From Dipteronia dyeriana (lineage: Eukaryota; Streptophyta; Magnoliopsida; Sapindales; Sapindaceae), in contig CM065300.1 in assembly GCA_032871835.1 (NCBI GenBank), forward strand, positions 109,737,088 to 109,801,087: a stretch of 64,000 bases of DNA. The letters run 5' to 3'. Shown here one piece after another: positions 9,461 to 20,524 of the stretch (its first letter is position 1; the number at the start of each line of letters is the position of its first letter). The notes below the pieces were generated by a model. That model saw only the letters and a list, made by a program, of their open reading frames with translations, was not told the origin of the DNA and made no database searches. A program made the position numbers and the translations under genes.

Positions 9461-11702
9461 TGTTGGGATTATGCTCGATACCAAGAGTATAATAATGTAT
9501 TTCTAGTTTAACAAATCTTATAGCTTTTATAGTTTAATTATTATAATTGTCAAAAGTAAAAAATCATAAGGTCAAAAGACTATAAGAAAAGAAGAATCGT
9601 TCATGCATCTAGATATATATATGGTAGACACAATCTTAGTTAGTCTTGAATAATATTCTCAACTTAAGATAAAGGTTGGGCACCTTTATCTTGTTAAACT
9701 TTAGATTCTTTTGCTAGAATTTGAGTGGGATCAAATGTGTTATGATGAGTCTAAAATCTTTAAAGTGTGGTATCTTTGGGCAAAAGAATCTAGTGCACTG
9801 GGTGCATTGAATAGGATAAAAAAGAAATACTTCATCTAGAACCGTAAATGGATAAAAGTTTTCATTTGCAGACAATCGTAGAGCCTATCTAAATCCTGCG
9901 ATAAATGATGGACTTATGGTTGCAAGTGTTATCATTTGAGATATCAATGAGTACGATTATATAGAATAGTCTATCCTCGATAGTTTGGTGGTATTTATTT
10001 TTTAATCGATAGAGAACTTCATTTATAGATATGGACTTCGTGGCTTGATCTACTAAATGTGATTAGAATACCATCTTATGGATATTTTGAGGTATTGGAT
10101 ATTAAATCTTAACGTTAAGTTTTCAATAGTGTCTATTGAAACATGGCTTCTGGACAAGTCAAAATATCCAAGTTCAAAATGTGGTCATATGAGTAAATAT
10201 GGTAACTTGGAGAGCTATAGGCGGTCTATGAGCTCTTGACAATTACTGGCATTCTTCAAGAGGACACACTATCTCTATAAAGTTGTCTAGGGTATGAATG
10301 AGCAATATTAACTTATTCTATCTTTATTTAGGAGTTCAATTTTAGTTCTTTAGTGGAATGAACTAAAATTAATATATCGGACCTAAGTGAATCATTTGTC
10401 TATTGTGATTGGGTGTTGTCTATTGAAGCTTAAATTTAGTTAACCTGCCAAGATCGTCAATCCACACGAACTTGCATGGATCACTTGATATATTCTACCA
10501 GACCAATTTAGGGGTCTATCTAGAATTGTATTAAGGCATGTGGACTTTTTATGAAGGTCCAATGGATTTAATAAAATAAGAAAAATAATTTATATGCCTA
10601 TGTAATGTCATGGGCTGCAAGGATAATATATAAAAGCCTAATTTTTTTATTTTATCATTTAATTAAATGGAAATTATGTAATTTGTTGATTAATTGATTA
10701 TTTAATTAAAAGTCAATTTTTTTTCTAACAGGAAAAGGTCTCCTAATATTATACTATTGTTGGTAGTATAATTAATATTAAAGACTATATTTGATAAGTA
10801 GATAAATAAAAGGAATTATTTATCTAGTCAAATTTGGAAGTCTTTATATGGTCACAAATACACTATTTAGTTGGATTAGGAGTCTTGGTGTAGGAAAAAG
10901 AATTCTTTCTTGAAAAAGATTCTTGGTCACTAAGTAAATCAAACTAAGGATAGGATTCTTTCCCACCAAGTAAATCCTTCTTAGGAAATGTTTAAGTCTA
11001 CTAAACTAAATACATGTAAAATTTGGCCAACTCTAAATGGATTAGGGTAAGGAATTCGGTTAATATATATATAGGTCTGATATATTTCGGCCAGCCCTAA
11101 TGGTTTTCTATGAGTGAATTTCGGTCAAGCTAAGTAATTTTCAAGAGAGAATTCGGCCAAGCAAGAGAGAATTTTTTAGGGAGAAAAATTTAGTTTTTAC
11201 TCTAGACAAAATTCGATCAACTCATAGATATAGGGTGTAGAATTCGGCCAAGGAGAAGAGAAGAAGAGGAATGTTCTTGTTTTCGATAGTACACTAGTAT
11301 CCTTTACAACAAAAGGGTTTTGTGTACAAAATCGAATTGGGTTGACGCGAGTCTCAATCAAGTAGATTGATAATTCAAAAGTGACCGGACGTTTTTGGAT
11401 TTTTCCTCGGAGGATTATTGTGACTAACAATGGAAAAGATTTTGTTTGTTTCCATCCTCAGGTATACAATTTAAAGAAAGGGAGCCCACACTCCTAGGTG
11501 ATTCACGTTCGTGATTGGATTGGAAGATCTTACGGATTCAAGTCGGTGCTAGTTCAATCGTCACGAGTAAAGGGTACGATACATTTTATATACATCAATT
11601 AATCTAGGGTTAAGGTTCTTGTTATTAAAAGGGGAAATTTTTTATTTATACTAAAATCTAATCTAATATTTTTTACGCTTCCGCTACACGATTTTCCCTA
11701 CA
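9461..11702 (+). repeat. A1 5' LTR
   Basis: Starts TGTTGGGATTATGCTCGAT and ends CCCTACA. It lacks about 33 bp near 9500 that the 3' LTR and other A copies have (the stretch containing GACAATATTTTCATATTAAT); the break lies between ATTT repeats. A probable TATA box is at 11062-11073, and a short AATTCGGCCAAG-like motif recurs several times between 11020 and 11250. Confidence 0.93.
11020..11250 (+). promoter_or_regulatory. A LTR promoter zone: TATA box and iterated AATTCGGCCAAG motif
   Basis: TAATATATATATA at 11061-11073 is the best TATA candidate; equivalents occur in other A copies, for instance near 30695 and near 26470 in reverse. Around and downstream of it, variants of AATTCGGCCAAG appear near 11024, 11051, 11083, 11116, 11150 and 11229. 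In reverse-oriented copies the same element reads as repeated GGCCGAAATT. The iteration is visible in all A LTRs. Whether it binds a protein is unknown. Confidence 0.5.
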
Positions 11703-11720
11703 ATTGGTATCAGAGGCTGG
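11703..11720 (+). promoter_or_regulatory. A1 primer-binding site (initiator tRNA-Met type)
   Basis: ATTGGTATCAGAGGCTGG directly follows the LTR end CA. The core TGGTATCAGAG is complementary to the 3' end of plant initiator tRNA-Met, the usual minus-strand primer of Ty1/copia elements. It fixes the LTR 3' border. Confidence 0.9.
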
Positions 11721-13087
11721 TTGTACCCTTGATTAATTGATGTATGTGTTCGTGAATCTTTTTCTTTTTATTGTATATATGCATGTTTTAGAAAGAGATG
11801 ACACTCTAGGTATTCACATATATATTTACACTGGAATGTATGGATATATATATGTTTTATATGTGGTTTGTTATTGCTCAATTGGTCCTAGAATTTCAAT
11901 GTATTTTAGTTTGAGAATGTAGCAAGAAGTGTGGTATATCATTGTCATAATTTTCTTCTTAGTAGTTGCTAAGTTATTTTTTTATTTTGTTGTTGTAATA
12001 AAAAAAAACTGCACTATATTGTAATAAAAAAAACTGCAGTATTTTTTTTATTTAAAATTCTTCTGTAATACATTCAAGTATTGAAGACTCGAACGTTTGA
12101 AGAATTGGAAGCAACTGGAACAAGTTTGAGACCGTGCGAGCCATAGCAATAAACTTATGTGCGAAAAGCACGTGGCCACGATTGTTGTGGCATGGGCTGC
12201 GCATGGCAGCCCTACGGAAGCCATGGGCTGCACATGGCAGCCCTTTATGGGGTTGTGGTATGCACAGGCCCATGGGAAGGGGCCAAGGGTGCGCACACCC
12301 ATGGGAGGCAGCCGAGGGAGTCCAAACAATGAAGGTCGAGTGTAGACTTGTTCGCCAAGAAATGAGTTTTTATATTCCAAGACATATGTAATTTACTTAC
12401 TTTTCTAGGATGGACCAAAATTGAAGCTATTTAAATTTTTGTAAATATTGCGATGTTTTTCATTGTTTGATAACATGTCATATAGAATAGGAGTTCCACT
12501 CATCTACCTCTTTTGGTGTGAACATGCATTGAATGGTTTAGGTATCTAATTGGCATCTAGATAACTCGGTAAATCGTTCTTTGGAATTCAATCACACACT
12601 TTAAATAATTTAGTGGGAGAATGTGTTTTGGAACACCTACGGCCTCCAAGTTTTGTTGAGCTTTATGTTTCGTGTAATAAATTCTCAAGAGGTATTCATG
12701 AATGAATTTTAGCAAGATACTTCCTTACAAGGATAGACTAGAGAATTAACCCAGACGATATGTACTCCCAAAGGAGGGATATTTATGAGGGAATATATTG
12801 AAGTCGATAACTTGGTAACACACTCATTGTGAGTTTATTAATATCCTCCTAAGAGTTCTTGTTAAAAAAATCACAAGGCTAAAATTGAAAACGATGGTTT
12901 TTATGTTAACAATTAGGTGGGACCTAGTCCAACTAATAAATGGTGCATACTCCCAAAGAAGGCGTGAAATTTATGGGTGTTGAATCACCGTTGAATTTTA
13001 CGATTGAATTATTTAATTCAAGACAAATATTCCAAAGTGCTTTATCATGATTATTTACTTATATAATTTTTGTTTTTAAAAAGAAAT
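11721..13087 (+). other. A1 untranslated leader with GC-rich island
   Basis: A 1.37-kb leader separates the primer site from gag. Most is AT-rich, but 12130-12345 is strongly GC-rich and carries two tandem hairpins annotated separately. ORFs on both strands across the island are composition artefacts and are not conserved with A3. The rest resembles the A3 leader (24410-25858, reverse) throughout. Confidence 0.7.
12194..12243 (+). repeat. Tandem hairpin pair in the A leader
   Basis: GGGCTGC and GCAGCCC form 7-bp perfect stems twice: 12194-12200 with 12206-12212 (loop GCATG), and 12225-12231 with 12237-12243 (loop ACATG). The period is 31 bp. In A3 (reverse strand) the second stem is kept perfectly at 25263-25281 and the first has decayed. 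The place, in the genomic RNA between primer site and gag, is where packaging or dimerisation signals lie in other retroelements. Confidence 0.65.
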
Positions 13088-13646
13088 CATGATCCCATCC
13101 CTAATCAAACATCCTAAAAGACAATACTTTAGCTGTTGATAATTGTGTCACATGGAAAAGGAAAATTGGACTTTTATTGCAATCCGAAAAACATAAGTTC
13201 ATTCTGTTCACACCTAAACCACCTACTCCTACTAATGAATCTACTTTGAAGCAAAGAGATCGGTATCAGAAGTGGGAGTCTTCAGATGAGATAACTAAAT
13301 GTACATTATGGCCACCATCTTCGACGTGTAGCAATAGCAACATGAAGGAATGGAGACTGTTGTCGATATAATGATGTCTCTAGAGGAGATGTTTGCTATG
13401 AGGTCTAGGACGACTAAGGGTGAGGCAGTGATTGCTTTTATGAATCTTTGGATGAAACTTGGACAGGGTGTGAAAGATCACATGATGAAAGTCATAACAC
13501 ATCTCAACATTGCTAAACTGAATGGTGCTGAGGTAGATGGTGAGACCAAAATTGATATGATTGTCAACTTACTATCAGATTCCTTTGATCAATTCAAGTT
13601 GGACTACACCTTGAATAATAAGGAATACACCTTGCAAGGCCTGATG
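13088..13646 (+). pseudogene. A1 gag, N-terminal part (UBN2-type)
   Basis: An ATG at 13088 matches the start of gag in A3. One base is missing shortly after, so the frame shifts. From about 13150 the protein reads TWKRKIGLLLQSEKHKFILF and continues, with another shift near 13350, through EEMFAMRSRTTKGEAVIAF, the conserved gag segment of plant copia elements (UBN2 family), and DSFDQFKLDYTLNNKEYTLQ. The coding sequence is cut at 13646 by solo LTR A2 and resumes at 16082. The product would be the capsid protein of the virus-like particle. Confidence 0.85.
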
Positions 13647-14280
13647 AGTAGGGAAAAAACCACGCGCAGCGGAAGCGTGAGAAAATTTAATAAAATAAGG
13701 GTTTGCGTATAAATAAATTTTTTTCCCTTTAATGCAACGAGAACCTTAACCCTAGATTAATTGAAGTATATAAAAGTATCATACCTTTTTCTCGTGACGA
13801 TTGAACAAGCACCGAATTGATTCCGTAAGATCTTCTAATCCAATCACGAACGTGAATCACCTAAGAGTGTGGGCTCCCTTTCTTTAAATTGTATACCAGA
13901 GGATGGAGACAAAACAAAATCTTCTTCTTTGTTAGTTACAAATATCCTCCAAGAGAACAATCAAGAACGTCCGGTCACTTGTGAATTATCAATCAATTTG
14001 ATTGAAACTAGTGTGAACCTTGATTCGATGTTGTAAACAAAACCCTTTTGATGTAAAGGATACTAGTGTATAATCGAAAACAAAAACGTTCTCTTTTCTC
14101 TTTTCTCCTTGGCCGAATTCCACACCCTATGTCTTAGAGTTGATTGAATTTTGTCTAGAGTAAAATACCAAATTTTCTCTCTCAAAATTCTCTCTTGCCA
14201 AGCAAATTTCGCTCTTAGAAAATTCTTAGGTTGGCCGAAATTTTCACACTAAAAATCATAGGGCTGGCTGAAATTCACAA

Positions 14281-14317
<37 letters not shown>

Positions 14318-16081
14318 ATCACAAATCCTTTCATAAGAAAGATTTACTTGGTTGGCAATAATCATTTCCTTAGGTGGATTTATTTGGTAGTTAAGAATCA
14401 TTTTCTAAAAGGAATTCTATTCTTTTATATATATTTATGAGCTGACCGAAATTCACAAGAATATAATTAGGAGATTTAATTCTTTTCCTAAGAAGGATTA
14501 CTTGGTAGTTAAGAATCCTTTCCTTAGGTAGATTTACTTGGTGGTTAAGAATCCTTTTAAAAACGGAATTCTATCCTAACACCAAGATTCCTAATCCAAC
14601 TCAATAGTGTATTTGTAACCATATTAAAAATTTCCTAATTTCGTTAGATAAATAAATCCTTTTATTTATCTACTTATCAAAAATAGTCTTTAATATTAAT
14701 TATACTACTAACAATAGTATAATTTTTGGAGACCATCTTCTATTAGGAAAAAGATTTTGACTTTTAATTAAATAATTAATTAATTTCCATTTAATTAAAT
14801 AATAAAATAAAAAATAATATAATTTAAGCTATTCTTAATAGCCTTACCGCCAAACACATGTATATGGGCCATATATTATTTTTCTTATTTTATTAAATCC
14901 ATTGGACCTTAATAAAAAGTCCATATGTGAACTAGACCTACTCTTACAAAAAGAAAGAAGTTCACATGCCTTCATACAATTCTAAATGGACCCCTAAATT
15001 GGTCCGGTAGAATATATCAAGTGATCCATGCAAGTTCGTGTGGATTGGGGATCTTGACGGGCTATCTAAATTTAAGCTCCAATAGACACAACCCAATCAC
15101 AACCAATAAATGATTCACTTAGGTCCGATCTAATTAATTTTAGTTCATTCCACTAAAGAACTAAAATTGAACTATTAAATAAAGATAGAATAAGCTGATG
15201 TTACTCATTCATACCCTAGGCAACCTTATTAGAGAAAGTGTATCCTCGTGAAGAATACCAGTAATCGCCAAGAGCTTCATAGACCGCTTATAGCTCTCCA
15301 AGTTACCATATTTACTCAAATGACCACATTTGAACTTGTATATTTTAACTTGTCCAGAAGCCATGTTTCAATAAACACTATTGAAAACTTAACGTTAAGA
15401 TTTAATATCCAATACCTTAAAATATCCATATGATGGTATTCTACTCTCATTCAATAAATGGAGCCACAATGTCCATATCTATAAATAAAGTTCTCTATCG
15501 ATTAACAAATGAATACCACCAAACTATCGAGGATATACAATGCTATATAATCGTACTCATTGATAGCTCAAATGATAACACTTGCAACCATAAGTCCATC
15601 ATTTATCTCAGGATTGAGATAGACTCTTCGATTGTCTTCAAATGAAAAACTTTTATCTATTGACGGTTCTAGATAAAGTATTTCATCGTGATCCAATTCA
15701 ATGCACCTAGTGCTCTAGGTTCTTTTGCCCAAAGACACCACACTTTGATTATTTTAGACTCATCATAACACATTTGATCCCACTCAAATGCCAACAAAAG
15801 AATCTACAACTTTGACAAGATAAATACGCCCAACCTTTTATCTTAAGTTGTGAATATTATTCAAGACTAACTAAAGAATTGTGTCTACCTCATACATATC
15901 TAGATGTATGAACAATTCTTCTTTTCTCAATGTCTTTTGACCTTATGATTATTTACTTTTGACAATTATAATAATTAAACTATAAATGCTATAAGATTTG
16001 TTAAAATATAAATCACTTTATTAATATGAAAAGATTATCAAATATATTATTATACTCTTGCCATCGAGCATAATCCTAACA
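13647..16081 (-). mobile_element. A2: solo LTR of family A inside A1 gag
   Basis: Reads in reverse: left border AGTAGGG (family TGTAGGG, first base changed) and right border CCTAACA. It is flanked by a perfect 5-bp TSD, TGATG at 13642-13646 and at 16082-16086. Only an LTR is present, so LTR-LTR recombination has removed the interior. It is longer than other A LTRs (2435 bp) because of a duplicated segment near 14264-14575. A run of TA repeats occupies about 14284-14315. The 5-bp TSD and the collinear gag across the gap establish the insertion. Confidence 0.93.
14264..14575 (-). repeat. Tandem duplication within A2 LTR
   Basis: Two similar blocks follow each other, about 14264-14440 and 14441-14575. 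Each starts GCTG-CCGAAATTCACAAG-like and contains GGATTTACTTGG / GGTTAAGAATC modules, ending in GGAATTCTAT. Other A LTRs have one block. This explains most of the extra length of A2. Confidence 0.6.
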
Positions 16082-16329
16082 TGATGCTAGATGTTCAAAG
16101 CGTCGAGAAAATCCTTGTGAAATGCAAGGGTCAAGAAATTCATACCGTAGGTAAAGTGGTTATTGTTAAGACTCGTAAAAAGGTCAAGAAACAACAGAAG
16201 AAAAAGCAACTAAGGCTTACTGAGAAGGAGACAAAGAAAGTAACCAAGATCAAAGGGAAGTGTTTCCTTTGTGGTGAAAAGGGACATTGGAAAAGAAATT
16301 GCCTAAAGTCTCAAGAAAAGAAGGAATAA
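16082..16329 (+). pseudogene. A1 gag, C-terminal part with intact CCHC knuckle
   Basis: The gag frame resumes after A2 with the linker QSVEKILVKCKGQEIHT, a Lys-rich stretch and then the nucleocapsid knuckle CFLCGEKGHWKRNC at about 16261-16302, a complete CX2CX4HX4C zinc motif that would bind the genomic RNA. TAA at 16327-16329 interrupts the run into protease; A3 has a sense codon there. In A3 the same knuckle has lost its second Cys. Confidence 0.85.
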
Positions 16330-16800
16330 GGTAATATTAATTATCTTGAAACATATTTTGTTGGCGGATTCTATGGATTCTTGGATCATAGACTCTGGAG
16401 CCACTAATCATTTTTGTTTTTCCTTACAGAGGTTCAATGAAAGTAGAAGGCTTAATGAGAACGAATTCAACTTGCGTGTAGGCAATAGAGCGTTGATGTC
16501 TGCTAGTTCAGTGGCAGATATTAGAATTAGTTTAGAATCTTATAGGCATTTAGATTTAATAGACGTTTATTATGTACCTCAATTCAAGAGGAATTTAATT
16601 TCAGTTTCTTGTTTAAAAAATTTTGGTTATTCAGTTACTTTTAATAAAGCTTTTATTATTAGTAAGAATGACAAAATTATTTGAAAAGGTACATTGGAAA
16701 ACAGTTTATTCTATTTGCATATAAATATCTCTCACTAGTTAGATATGGAATCAACGGAACCTAATCATAAAAGAGTAAAATTATCATAAGATGAAACATA
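16330..16800 (+). pseudogene. A1 protease and GAG-pre-integrase region
   Basis: SWIIDSGATNHFC at about 16378-16416 is the copia aspartic protease active site with its Asp intact. The following stretch to 16684 (ASSVADIRI, LIDVYYVPQFKRNLISVS) is typical of copia protease C-termini. TGA at 16682-16684 and further stops near 16736 and 16788 break the part leading to integrase. The segment shares its frame with the integrase block beyond, as expected for a single pol polyprotein. Confidence 0.85.
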
Positions 16801-17522
16801 CTTATGGCATTTGCGCCTAGGTCATATTAACCTTAATATGATTAAAAGATTGGTTAGTGACGGACCTCTAAGTGACTTAAAGGTTGATGATCTACCAACT
16901 TGTGAATCTTTTTTGGAAGGTAAAATGACCAAAAGGTCGTTTACGACCAAAGGTATAAGTGCCATCGAATGTTTAAGATTGATACACAATGATTTGTGTG
17001 GACCTATGAGCATTCAAGCTAGAGGTGGATATAAGTACATCATCACTTTTACGGATGATCACTCAAGATTTGGCTATGTGTATCTCAAGAGACGAAAGTC
17101 GGATGCTTTTGACATGTTCAAAGCATTTAAAGCTGGAGTAGAAAATCAGCTTGAGAAACGCATAAAAATCTTGAGGTCTGATCGTGGTGGAGAATATCTA
17201 TCTGGTGAGTTTCAGCAATATCTTATTAATAATGGGACAATTTGTCAGTTTTCTACACCAGGTACACCTCAACAAAATGGGGTAGCAGAAAGGAGAAATA
17301 TAACTTTTTTGGACATGGTTAGGTCTATGTTTGAGTTATTCAACGTTTCCTAATTCTTTTTGGGGATATGCTTTACAAACTGCAATGTACATTCTAAACG
17401 ATGTACCATCTAAGTCGGTTCCTACAACACCAAATGAGTTATAGACCGGCCGAAAGCCTAATTTACAATACTTAAGGATATTTGGATGTCATGCGCATGA
17501 ATTAAAAGGAAAGACAGAAAAG
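16801..17522 (+). pseudogene. A1 integrase
   Basis: The zinc-binding HHCC region begins with LRLGHINLNMIKRL and CESFLEGKM; the first Cys of the CxxC pair is kept and the second reads Phe. The catalytic core follows: the first Asp in HNDLCGP, the second in LRSDRGGEY, and the Glu in QQNGVAERRN, so the DDE triad is present. An extra base near 17328 shifts the frame, ending the open stretch at 17353. The rest (NSFWGYALQTAMYILNDVPS, then a stop near 17441) lies in the next frame. Integrase would insert the element's cDNA into the genome. This copy is inactive. Confidence 0.85.
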
Positions 17523-18587
17523 ATGGAGTCCCATTCAGAAACATGCACATCTGTAGGGTATCCAAAAGAAACAAAAATATATTATTTCTATAATCCTTCA
17601 GATCTTAAAGTATTTGTTTTGAAAAATGTTACATTTCCGAAAGAGGACTATATGGATAATTTTGTGCCTAAAAGTAGAATTTTCCTGAATGAGCTTTTAG
17701 GAGATACAATTCCACAAGAGGTTTCACAACCAAGCCCAATTGTAAGTTCCGTACCAACACTAGATCAACAATTTACCATACCTCGTCGTAGTGGGAGTGT
17801 TTGTAGACAACCCGAGAGACACATTGGGCTAGGAAAATCTGTAGAGAATCTCCCGGACGACGATGATCCCTATACATACAAGGAAGCAATGGAAGGTGTT
17901 GATTGTCGCCATTGGCAAAAGGCAATGCCATCAGAAATTGAATTTATGTTCAAAAACAAAGTCTGGTCTCTTGTAGACTTGCCTAAAGGGATAAAACCCA
18001 TCGGGTGTAAATGGGTATACAAGAAGAAAAGAGGAATGGATGGAAAGGTGGAAACTTTAAAGCTAGATTGGTAGCTAAAGGTTATGCATAGAAGGAAGGT
18101 ATCGATTATGAAAAAACCTTCTGGCAAAACTTAAATCCATTAGGATACTCTTATCCATTGCGGCATCTTTAGACCTAGAGATTTGGCAAATGGATGTCAA
18201 GACAGCTTTCCTTAATGGAAGTCTTGACGAAAGCATCTACATGATGCAACCAGAAGGATTCATTGAAAAAGGCCAAGAGGAAAGGGTATTCAAGTTGCAA
18301 AGGTCCATATATGGATTGAAGCAAGCATCTAGATCTTGGAACATAAGGTTCGATCAAGCCGTGAAAAGTTTTGGATTTAATCAAAACCTTGACAAACCCT
18401 ATGTATACAAAGGGATTAAAGGTGACAAGTTGGTTTTCCGAGTTCTTTACATTGATGATATAGTACTAATCGGAAACGATGTAGGTGTATTGACATCAGT
18501 AAAAGAATGGTTAGCAAAATAATTTGATATGAAGGACTTAGGAGAAGCAAGTTATATTCATGGTATCCAAGTCATAAGGGATAGAAA
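17523..18587 (+). pseudogene. A1 reverse transcriptase, cut by A3
   Basis: An integrase tail and linker (17523-17870) lead into RT: EAMEGVDCRHWQKAM, then WSLVDLPKGIKPIGCKWVYK. A missing base near 18050 ends the first frame, and TAG stands in place of a Gln codon near 18089. The palm continues as WQMDVKTAFLNGSLDESIYM and LQRSIYGLKQASRSW. The active-site motif at about 18448-18480 is YIDDIVLIGNDVG, with both Asp kept. A stop follows near 18520, and A3 interrupts at 18587 within the DRK region. The coding sequence resumes at 28167. Confidence 0.88.
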
Positions 18588-19659
18588 TGTAGGGAAAAAC
18601 CGACGCAACGGAAGCCTGAAAACTTATAATTAGGGTTTGGTATATCTAAAAAAAAAATCCCTTTTAATAACAAGAACCTTAACCCTTGATTAATTGATGT
18701 ATATAAAAGTATCATACATTTTTCTCGTGACGATTGAACTTGCACCGAATTGAATCTATAAGATCTTCCAATCCAATCACGAACGTGAATCACCTAGAAG
18801 TGTGGGCTCCCTCTCTTTTAATTGTTTACGTGACGATGGAAACAAACAAAATTTTTCTCTTTCTTAGTTATAATAATCCTCCAAGAAGAAAACAAAAAAT
18901 GTTAGGTCACTTGTTAATTGTTAATTATCAATCAATTTGATTGAAACTCGAGTAAACATTGATTCAATGTTGTACACAAATTCTTTTAATGTAAAGGTTA
19001 CAAGTGTACTATCAAAATCTAAACGTTCTTTCTTCCTTTTATTCTTCACCAAATCTCACACTATTTCTTAAAGTTGATCGAATTTTGTCTAGAGCAAAAA
19101 AAGAATTTTTCTCCCTCAAAATTCTATGGTAGCCGAAATCTTCTCTCAAAAGAACTAGGGCTAGTTGAAATTTCTCTCCAAGTTCAATTCTTATGGCTAG
19201 CCGAAATTTTACTTATATATATAGGGTTGGCCGAATTTTCTCTTGGAAATATATTAGGATTTCAAATCCTTTCCAATGAAGGATTTACTTGGTTGTTAAG
19301 AATCCTTTCCTTATGTAGATTTACTTTGTGGTTAAGAATCCTTTTCAAAGAAGAATTCTACTCAACACCAAGATTCCTAATCAAACTCAATAGTGTATTT
19401 GTAACCATATTAAAGATTTCCTAATTATACTAGATAAATAATTTCTTTTATTTATCTACTTATCAAATATAGCCTTTAATATTAATTATACTACCAATAA
19501 TAGTATAATACTAGGAGACCAGCACCTACTAGGAAAAAGATTTGGATTTTTAATTAAATAATTAATTAATCAACAAATTAATTAATTTCCATTTAATTAA
19601 ATAATAAAATAAAAAACAATATATTAACTATTTTATATAGCCTTGCCGCCTAACACATA

Positions 19660-19714
<55 letters not shown>

Positions 19715-20513
19715 GGGCCAATATATAATTTTTCTTAGTTTATTAAATCCATTGGACCTTAACAAAAAGTCCACACGTGAACTATACCCATTTTTACGAA
19801 AGAAACAAGCCCACATGCCTTAAGACAATTCTAGATGGACCCCTAAATTGGTCCGGTATAATATATCAAGTGATCCATTCAAGTTCGTGTTGATTGGGGA
19901 TCTTGGCGGGGTATTTAAACTTAAGTTCCAGTAGACACAACCCAATCACAATCAACAAATGATTCACTTAGGTCCGATCAATTAGTTTTAGTTCATTCCA
20001 CTAAAGAACAAAAATTGAACTCTTAAATAAATATAGAATAGGTTAATATTTCTCATTCATACCCTAGACAATCGTAATGGAGATGGTGTATCCTCGTTAG
20101 GAACACCAGTAATCGCCAAGAGCTCATAGACTGCCTATAACTCTCCAAGTTACCATATTTACTCATATGACCACACTTTAATGATTTTAGACTCATCATA
20201 ACACATTTGATCCCACTCAAATGCTAGCAATAGAATCTACAACTCTGATAAGATAAAGACGTCCAACCTTTATCTTAAGTTGTGAATATTATTCAAGACT
20301 AACTAAAGAATTGTGTCTACCTCATACATATCTATACGTATGAACAATTCTTCTTTTCTCAAAGTCTTTTGACCTTATGATTATTTTCATTTGACAATTA
20401 TAATAATTAAACTATAAATGCTATTAGATTTGTTAAACTAGAAATCACTTTATTAATATGAAAAGATTATCAAATACATTATTATACTCTTGCTATCGAG
20501 CATAATCCCAACA
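18588..20513 (-). repeat. A3 3' LTR, shortened
   Basis: Left border TGTAGGGAAAAA, right border AATCCCAACA. At about 20171 it passes directly from TATGACCACA to CTTTAATGATTTTAG, omitting about 440 bp present in the 5' LTR between 27390 and 27829. The short repeat ACCACA lies at both edges of the missing part. It also carries a CA then TA microsatellite at 19663-19714 that the 5' LTR lacks. Confidence 0.9.
19663..19714. repeat. CA/TA microsatellite
   Basis: About 18 CA units pass into about 8 TA units. It is present only in this A LTR copy, so it expanded after insertion. A predicted peptide rich in Cys and Val on the minus strand is only a translation of this repeat. Confidence 0.9.
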
Positions 20514-20524
20514 ATCTCCCACTT
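20514..20524 (-). promoter_or_regulatory. A3 polypurine tract
   Basis: In reverse complement this reads AGTGGGAGAT immediately before the 3' LTR, the same tract as in A1 at 29008-29018. It would prime plus-strand synthesis. Confidence 0.8.

Noticed and set aside
9176..9511. 111-codon plus-strand open frame
   Set aside because: It is the opposite strand of the G1 gag start and leader and crosses the A1 border, so it cannot be an ancestral gene.
12048..12391. Overlapping open frames on both strands in the GC-rich part of the A1 leader
   Set aside because: They arise from low stop density in GC-rich DNA. The equivalent A3 region gives different frames, and the position is an untranslated leader.
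19628..19816. Cys/Val-rich 62-codon peptide on the minus strand
   Set aside because: It is a translation of the CA microsatellite in the A3 LTR.
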